Made by a program: the position numbers and the translations under genes. A DNA stretch of 24,249 nt from Mnemiopsis leidyi (Eukaryota; Ctenophora; Tentaculata; Lobata; Bolinopsidae): the NCBI GenBank assembly GCA_000226015.1, contig JH154437.1, forward strand, positions 1,996-26,244. Direction: 5' to 3'. Under the pieces are notes generated by a model. The model was not told where the DNA came from. It worked only from the letters and a program-made list of their open reading frames with translations, and did not search any database. Of this stretch, positions 18,625 through 24,249 are shown piece by piece; the stretch's first letter is position 1; every line of letters begins with the position of its first letter.

Positions 18625-21600
18625 GTAACCGGGATCAGGAACCTTGACTTTGTTTTTGAAATGCGTATCTTGGAACAATTTAGTATACGAGTACTAACCT
18701 CATACACATATTCCTTTTGTTTGTAAATTCCTCTGATAACGTGAGTTAATTTTAAACTATCTGTATGTTCCAATTTTAGTGTCCACTAACAAATCTCACC
18801 TACCCAACACAACAGGATATACCACGGACATCCCCACTGTGCGAGGAGGTGTTACATCAAGTACTGCTACATCAGGAGACGTAGAGTTCCTGTTTATCAC
18901 TTCACCAGCCGTCCTGTCTACGGATATGTCCACAGGTAGGGGGATCAGGAATGTGCTTGTAGTACCAGCTCTGTATTCCATTGTAGTATCGAGTACTGAC
19001 ATTATGTTATGTGTCAATGTTGCTATGATTATGAATAGATAGTCTGCAATGTTACGAATGAATTCCTCTTTGGTTTTTTTCAACAGTAGTCCAGGTTCAA
19101 TTGGACCACCGAAAATATCAAGCTTGCTATTTCAATTCAACGAATAACAGTAAACGAGGTACCATGATTCACGGATCACTATTTCAAGAGACGCGATATA
19201 ACAAGTACCCCTGTCTCTGTTCAGGAGAAGCAGAAGAGTGAGGATAGTGTACATCAGACGTCCTCACTACTTTATCAACCGGGGCCGTACGTGCGTTCTG
19301 CGTGGTCCTTCTTACAGGTAAAAAGTGATAAGGCAGTACTATGGCCGATTCTTATGTATAAGAAGATAGGTTCGGTTGCCCTTTCAGAAATAGAAAATTG
19401 TGACTGGACGAAGGAAATGGCTAGCAACGATCTTGATTTTAATGCAAAAATGCACGTGCGATTTTGACGAATGACTACCATAAGAAAATGTGTCCAAAAG
19501 CAAACAACTTAAGCTTAATTTTAATGAATCTATATTCATGAATTTATATTTGTTTTAATACTTTCAACAACTACTATTAATTAAATAATTTGAGGTGTGA
19601 TGTCTTCTAAATGGAGTTTTCCGAAGTATACAAGACAGATGTTTAACGACCATTAGTTAAACACTCTTTGCTGTGCGTGCTTTTCGTCCAGTTATTCATT
19701 GATTTTTGAAACTCCTCGTTTTCATTGAATCATTGAAAAATAGTAGATATATTTGTATATAACTATTTAAGGATATAGTTAAATGTCTGGTGTGATTGAA
19801 GTACATAAGCGTCTCCATATTCACTATTCATATAAAGAATTGTTCTATTAATGCTTTTGAAAAGAACAGAAAATCCAATACCAAGCCTCTGCAGAACGTG
19901 CCCCATTTTTCGTTGAGGGAAGCGATCAGGGCTCTCAGAATCTAAGCTGATTCGTCGTCTCTGAGGAAAAACTGCTCTGGCGGTGAATTTGTTTACTGTG
20001 TCGTTGATATAAATTCTCTCTGTTGTTGACCAGCTGTGTATTTTTATTTGCTTCTGAACCAGAGAAAATTTTTTTCCTTGCGTAATCTCTTCTTTCCAGA
20101 AACTACCGCGGTGTAAGAGTGGTACGATCAAGTGGGACTGTGTTTCACGCCGGTCATAAAGGTAATTGTTGTTTTCCACTGTCTTCGTTACTAATTCATT
20201 CTTGGACTTAACTATTACCAATTTCTCGATCGCTTTAAATGGCCAGAAGCCTCCCTTTGATCTCAGATAAGATAATAAGCTAACGAAAGCTACTGACCAG
20301 GTTGCTACTATCACGGAAGACTGGTGCGGTTTGGAGACAGCTGCACTGTGAGTAAGTGTAACGTGTGTCACTGTACTGCCCGGGACGGGTTTGCTCATCT
20401 CAAGTGTCACACCGACAGGTCTGCTTTAGTTTTGTTTCTTTACCGTTACTTAATTTAATTCTCATTCCTTAAACATGTTTAGTTTTGTTTCTTTACCATT
20501 AATTTAATTTCATTTTCATTCCTCAAACATGTTTAGTTTTGTTTCTTTACCATTAATTTAATTCTCATTCTCATTCCTCAACATGTTTGGTTTTGTTTCT
20601 TTACCATTACTTAATTTCATTTTCATTCCTCAAACACGTTAATTCTTTACCATTACTTAATTTCATTCTCATTCCTCAAACATGTTTGGTTTTGTTTCTT
20701 TACCATAACTTAATTTTATTCTCATTCATCAAACATGTAATTTATCCTAAGTATTTTGTTTCTTTACCATTACTTAATTTCATTCTCATTCCTCAACATG
20801 TTTAGTTTTGTTTCTTTACCATTACTTAATTTTATTCTCATTCCTCAAACATGTTAATTCCTCCAAAGTATTTCCCGGGGTTCAATATTGAACTGGAGTT
20901 GAAAAATTATATAATTATCCAAGGAGATATCAAGTTCTAACCCTCCCTACAATTCACCAGGCAATGTGTTCTGGAAAACATGAAGAGGCCGGCGGTTAAA
21001 GGGCATGGTTATAGTGTCGACTCACATGGGTGTAACTATCAGGGAACTGTCATTCCCTTCGGTTCCCAATCACGTATCTCCAAGTGCAAGGTTCGTTCAG
21101 AAACAGCTTAATATGTAAAAAGGTTTTTAGGTTATGCTTCGAATTCAATGCCAAATCTATGTCAATTTATGTTACAACTTCGACTAAAGTCTGTTTCAAT
21201 ATTTTACCTCATTATCTTCTTTATCTTTATAAACTATCCAAACTCTCACCTCTTTGAAACAAAAATGCACTTCTACCCAGGTCTGTAGCTGTTCAGGAAC
21301 ATCAAGATCAGCTACAGTGAGATGTCAGATTGACAATGCTTGCTTGAGGGGTTACTGTCTGTATAAGGGTTACAAGATGCCTTTCGGACGATCTCTAGTG
21401 GCTGGATGTCAGCTCTGCTCATGTAAGTAGGGCTAGTGGGCACAGGGCTAATTTTAAACATTGTCATTCTATTGTTGGGATAAATGTGACTAACTATTTT
21501 GATGAGTGACTACTATTTTATTAAGATTGATCTCCACCCCACAATTTTTAACAGTTGTAATAAACGAACTGTAATATTTGCAGGCACGACCGTCGGTGGG

Positions 21601-24249
21601 CACAGTAAAATAGTCTGTAAGACAGACGAGGCGTGTCTCCGGAAAGCAGCTGACTTTGCCTCAAAGAAACCCGATATCTCAGTCCCTAGCACAGACTTTG
21701 TCTCCTCTTCTCGATCTCACTGTCTCTACCATGGCAACCCTGTCAAGTTCTATCATTCAATCTTAGTTAACAAATGTCAGACTTGCACGTGCGTCCCGCG
21801 CGGCTCAGTCCCTACCTTTTATTGCCATAAAACTGCAGCTTGCAAGTCAGAAACTAAAGTCGTCCACTCCGCAGAGGTACTGTTTATAGGAAAAAACGTT
21901 AAAACTGACTTTCTTAAAATAAAACTTATTTCATGTTCTACTTCTTTTTTTGCTATCGATAAATCGCTGATTTACCTTAAAAGTTTTAATGAAAATAAGA
22001 GTATAAGAAGTGAAGACAGAAAATATATTGTATGTATTAGAATTACCTGACAGAGAAATGTGGTTTTAGGAGGACAGAGACAAAGTGTGTCGCTACAAAG
22101 GAGAAGGCTACTACAGTGGGGAGGTTGTTAAGGTGGAGCATGGCAGGACCTGTATCTGCGCTAAAGTAGCTGGTGGAGCTGTCATTAGGTCAATTTGTTT
22201 TTAAGTTATCTTTAGTGCTACAGAATATTTCTATTCTATTTAGTGCTTAAAAATATCCTCCATTCTATTTCTTCTCATTATGAAGTTTTTTTGCATTTAA
22301 TGCATTTCAAATTTCAAGTCAATCTAATTGCATTATTATCAACCCGTGTTGTATTGCAAAATTTGTTATATTCCTAATTCTCAACATATTAATATTTTTT
22401 TTAGTTTTTTCTCGTTTTAGGTGCCACAAAAAACTGCCAGAACCGACCCCCATTGACTATAGAAAGGACACTGAACATAGCAATGGTGGATTGAGCAGTG
22501 GGAACAAAGGTGGAACTCATAGTGGAAGTAATAGCCACACTAAAACTCATAGTGGAAGTAATAGCCACACTAAAAACTCATAGTGGAAGTAATAGCCACA
22601 CTAAAACTCATAGTGGAAGTAATAGCCACACTAAAACAGTTGTCGATAAAACTGAGGATGTGTTCAGGTACTTAACTGTGAGTGTACAGCATTGCCACTC
22701 ATTTTTAGTGCACTTTCTACGGACGATATCTCACCCAAATTTGGGTAGATTGAAAATATTAAAAAATTAAATAGACTATTTTACGTAGTACAGATAAAAT
22801 CATTTAACTTCTGTACGCTGAAAAATATTTACTAATGATTCAATAACGAAAAACACGCCCTTTTAAATTTTTATACGGCTAAGTCTAACTAGACCTCGCC
22901 CTCAGAGAAATCACAGATTATTCAAATTTCATATTATCTGATCCTTGCAGCGTATTAACCGTAAAGAATGATGAGTTGCACTGAAGAATGAAACTTAAAA
23001 ATTCGGGAACGAAACTAGGAGATGAAATTACAAAATTCCCAATGATCTCCCCTCACTAGGAACAAATACGGGTGTTTCTACAAGGGACAGTTTGCTAAGT
23101 ACGACCACACCCTCCAGCTAAAGCAGTGTTACAACTGCATCTGCCGGAGGAAGCCTCACAAGATGTTCCTCTGTCAGAAGAGGGCCGAGTGCAAACCTGG
23201 TCATGGTGAGTGAAAGTGGAAGTGAATGTGAAAGTGAAAGTTAGAATGAAACGTGTGATTTTCGTAGACCAAGGGTGCTTATATTCCTCCCCGTTTTTAC
23301 GTCTTTTCTACCTAAAGAGGAACACCAAAGTAGACAGTAACTATTACATCGTAAATCTTTGAGTTCTAGAGTAAAACTGCCCCACGAAACTGTAGTCGGA
23401 GCTTGGATTTAATCTAATAAGAAATCGGAATACTTTCTGATCTATATTGCTATCTCTTTGGTAAAGTCTGGTTCAAATTTCAGAACCACATCCGCATCAA
23501 GTATCGATGTATGATAAGACATTCTAGTTGGCTCGGTTTTATCTCTTTAATTTTAACTCTAAAACAGCCAGAAAAGCAACGCCGTGTCACAAAAGCTCTA
23601 CGAATTTCTGGACGTCAATTGTTCAGCATGAAAATTTGGCATATTTTAAGTGCCTCGAATGACGTAACGGTTAACTCAGTCCTGAATATTTCTTGATAAG
23701 AGGTGACCGAGGCCAAGACACACCTGTCTATTCCGACAGGCTACAACTGACGCAATCTCACCTCAGGAGATAAGAAGCCGGAACTGTGTACCTGGGCTGG
23801 ACTCAAGTACACTCTAGGTCAGACCTTCAGACTGCCCAAATGTAGGGTCTGTACGTGTAAATCTGGTTCAGTAGTGAAGTGTCACTTTGACGAGGATTGT
23901 AGACAGGTCAGTGGGGGAGGGACGGAGTCTATACTCTTAGGTTGCAGTGTTTGAAACTAATATGGTTAAATTATGGCTGTTTCGTGACCTGTTCCTTGAT
24001 AGCCCATCGTATTCATCTCATCTTCAGTATTAAAGGCTTTTTAAAACCAGGATAAGAGTAAAAAGGGGGAGAGAGGGGGGGTTCAACCCTCTCCCTCTCG
24101 ATATTGCTGTACAAATTTTCTCTGCTGACCCACGCCCCATACCTCAGGGTGCCTCCCAACAGTCAGCAGGGATCTCCATGACATGCCACTACAACGGTGT
24201 AACCTACCAGCCCGGCTCCCCTCTTCACAGTTAAACCCTGTCGCACCTG
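18565..24249 (+). CDS. Secreted-type multidomain gene: Ser/Thr-rich exons plus VWC-like six-Cys repeats (3'-incomplete)
   Basis: Eleven exons were joined by GT-AG borders with compatible phases: 18565-18624, 18780-18935, 19087-19204, 20961-21090, 21281-21422, 21584-21876, 22070-22188, 22421-22667, 23060-23205, 23767-23906 and 24148-end. After Ser/Thr-rich N-terminal exons come at least seven repeats. Most follow C-x17-C-x2-C-x-C-x(7-10)-C-x5-C, with an aromatic and glycine after the first Cys (C-x-Y-x-G). That is the first six-cysteine part of a von Willebrand factor C domain, found in chordin/kielin-type and matrix proteins that bind growth factors or assemble extracellularly. The first exon, start codon and signal peptide were not found, and the gene leaves the window. 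Two one-base breaks are noted in the exon entries. Secretion is inferred from the cysteine pattern. Confidence 0.7.
18780..18935 (+). CDS. Ser/Thr-rich exon 2 of the VWC-like gene
   Basis: The acceptor is caattttag and the donor is CCACAG|gtaggg. It reads STNKSHLPNTTGYTTDIPTV, TSSTATSGDVEFLFITSPAV, then LSTDMSTG. It has the NTT sequon and no cysteine, and looks like a glycosylated spacer. 156 nt, phase 1 in and 1 out. Confidence 0.5.
19087..19204 (+). CDS. Exon 3: first, atypical VWC-like half repeat
   Basis: The acceptor is ttttttcaacag. It reads VQLDHRKYQACYFNSTNNS, RGTMIHGSLFQETRYN. One Cys followed by Y-F and a later G fits the start of a repeat. The donor AACAA|gtaccc matches the phase of the next exon. 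Past it the frame runs on through YPCLCSGEAEE to a TGA, a C-x-C that looks like the next motif of the repeat. An alternative short product ending there is possible. Confidence 0.45.
19763..20398 (-). CDS. Antisense 211-codon open frame inside the VWC-gene intron, unknown product
   Basis: It begins at an ATG with G at -3 (MSKPVPGSTVTHVTL). A hydrophobic segment at about residues 28-45 (SSVIVATWSVAFVSLLSYL) is followed by a basic, Cys-free region with FPQRRRISLDSESPDRFPQR, ending QSHQTFNYILK. It has no repeats and is the longest single open frame in the window. The single segment would predict a small membrane protein. I recognise no family and see no promoter: the sequence just upstream on minus is the 20425-20853 tandem repeat. 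It may be chance or a relic, but its length in AT-rich DNA argues for a check. Confidence 0.35.
   Translation of the reverse strand: MSKPVPGSTVTHVTLTHSAAVSKPHQSSVIVATWSVAFVSLLSYLRSKGGFWPFKAIEKLVIVKSKNELVTKTVENNNYLYDRRETQSHLIVPLLHRGSFWKEEITQGKKFSLVQKQIKIHSWSTTERIYINDTVNKFTARAVFPQRRRISLDSESPDRFPQRKMGHVLQRLGIGFSVLFKSINRTILYMNSEYGDAYVLQSHQTFNYILK
20425..20853. repeat. Minisatellite, about 8 units of about 53 bp
   Basis: Each unit opens tttagttttgtttctttacc and ends ttcctcaaacatg. Units vary from about 46 to 63 bp by loss or gain of internal T-rich pieces, and two have lost the opening part. The block is intronic to the VWC-like gene and lies immediately upstream of the antisense open frame. Confidence 0.93.
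20961..21090 (+). CDS. Exon 4: VWC-like repeat 1, first half
   Basis: The acceptor is aattcaccag and the donor is TGCAAG|gttcgt. After a linker (QCVLENMKRPAVKGHGYS) the repeat starts HGCNYQGTVIPFGSQSRISK and ends CK. The intron falls between the second and third cysteines of the repeat, in phase 0. Confidence 0.65.
21281..21422 (+). CDS. Exon 5: end of VWC-like repeat 1 and first half of repeat 2
   Basis: The acceptor is acttctacccag and the donor is CTCAT|gtaagt, close to consensus. It reads VCSCSGTSRSATVRCQIDNA, C, then GYCLYKGYKMPFGRSLVAGC and QLCS. Cysteine spacing at both joins fits the repeat pattern, confirming the exon order. Confidence 0.8.
21584..21876 (+). CDS. Exon 6: end of repeat 2 and complete VWC-like repeat 3
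   Basis: The acceptor is gtaatatttgcag and the donor is CAGAG|gtactg. It reads CTTVGGHSKIVCKTDEAC, then a Ser/Thr spacer, then HCLYHGNPVKFYHSILVNKC, QTCTCVPRGSVPTFYC and HKTAAC. Repeat 3 is complete, with six cysteines. The frame continues open into the intron, but intron sequence there turns AT-rich and loses cysteines. Confidence 0.8.
22070..22188 (+). CDS. Exon 7: VWC-like repeat 4, first part (missing the second Cys)
   Basis: The acceptor is gtggttttag and the donor is ATTAG|gtcaat. It reads KVCRYKGEGYYSGEVVKVEH, then GRTCICAKVAGGAVI. The spacing is that of the other repeats, but Gly stands where the second cysteine should be. Confidence 0.75.
22421..22667 (+). CDS. Exon 8: end of repeat 4 and Ser/Thr/His linker coded by a minisatellite (one-base break)
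   Basis: The acceptor is ctcgttttag and the donor is TTCAG|gtactt. After CHKKLPEPTPIDYRKD and a Gly/Ser spacer come four units of THSGSNSHTK, then TVVDKTEDVF. One extra A at 22575, between units 2 and 3, breaks the frame. Without it the exon is 246 nt and both borders are in phase. The sixth repeat cysteine is absent; the chain runs into the linker instead. Confidence 0.65.
22515..22635 (+). repeat. 4 x 30-bp coding minisatellite
   Basis: Units lie at 22515-22544, 22545-22574, 22576-22605 and 22606-22635. They are identical, with a single extra A at 22575. Each encodes THSGSNSHTK. Identity at every position, third codon positions included, means recent expansion by slippage or unequal exchange. 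Confidence 0.97.
23060..23205 (+). CDS. Exon 9: VWC-like repeat 5
   Basis: The acceptor is ccctcactag. The donor CATG|gtgagt was preferred to CCTG|gtcatg, and its phase fits the next exon. It reads YGCFYKGQFAKYDHTLQLKQ, CYNCICRRKPHKMFLC, QKRAEC. All six cysteines are present with standard spacing. Confidence 0.8.
23767..23906 (+). CDS. Exon 10: VWC-like repeat 6
   Basis: The acceptor is atctcacctcag and the donor is AGACAG|gtcagt. It reads KKPELCTWAGLKYTLGQTFR, LPKCRVCTCKSGSVVKC, HFDEDC. This is the repeat closest to a textbook VWC start (C-x-W-x-G-x2-Y-x2-G...C-x2-C-x-C-x2-G-x-V-x2-C). Confidence 0.85.
24148..24249 (+). CDS. Exon 11: VWC-like repeat 7, start, with apparent frameshift; cut by window end
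   Basis: The acceptor is ccatacctcag. It reads QSAGISMTCHYNGVTYQPGS, PLHS and then TAA at 24232-24234. One frame over, the sequence continues VKPCRTC. Removing one base in the ttcac stretch before it gives exactly 17 residues between the first two cysteines, as in the other repeats. The break is therefore most likely a single-base insertion or assembly error. Confidence 0.6.

Noticed and set aside
22515..22635. 30-bp direct repeats resembling a CRISPR array
   Set aside because: The units are contiguous with no spacers, lie inside an exon and encode a peptide repeat.

Overview
The window looks like nuclear DNA of an invertebrate animal. It is AT-rich, with short coding blocks split by introns that have GT-AG borders. 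It carries LINE debris, a tRNA-derived element, minisatellites and one 10-N assembly gap (13091-13100). Nothing bacterial, viral or CRISPR-like is present. The cysteine-rich secreted-type array and the transposon types would suit a mollusc or another lophotrochozoan, but that placement is an inference.

Layout. 1-4150 is mostly non-coding, with a 10-bp tandem repeat (431-498), the 3' end of a retrotransposon ORF (959-1348, minus), a 44-bp hairpin (3815-3858) and a tRNA-like element framed by palindromes (4054-4149, minus). 4178-4504 holds an orphan open frame on plus. 5530-7620 is the 3' part of a minus-strand gene I do not recognise. I could join seven exons, and every splice phase fits once one missing base in the first exon is allowed for. 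8100-8160 is a C-rich 15-bp repeat. 8970-12411 is a local duplication zone in which blocks A (about 350 bp) and B (about 530 bp) occur as A-B-A-(1.4 kb)-B, with a further exon-like block C present twice. Several minus-strand coding fragments lie in it, and one of them is a diverged paralogue of exon a of the neighbouring gene. 12600-16000 has no gene I can support.

16913-17435 (minus) encodes an L1-ORF1p-like protein behind a CCAAT/TATA arrangement and a 3 x 48-bp repeat. 18565-24249 is a plus-strand gene that runs off the window. It has two Ser/Thr-rich exons, then a series of six-cysteine VWC-like repeats. Most follow C-x17-C-x2-C-x-C-x(7-10)-C-x5-C. The series is interrupted by a Ser/Thr/His-rich linker encoded by a 4 x 30-bp minisatellite. 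Its large intron holds a 53-bp-type tandem repeat and an antisense 211-codon open frame.

The minus-strand gene (exon a) and the VWC-like gene (twice: in the minisatellite and in the last exon) each need single-base corrections to read through. This suggests assembly indels, or recently broken alleles, and should be kept in mind for every coding call here.
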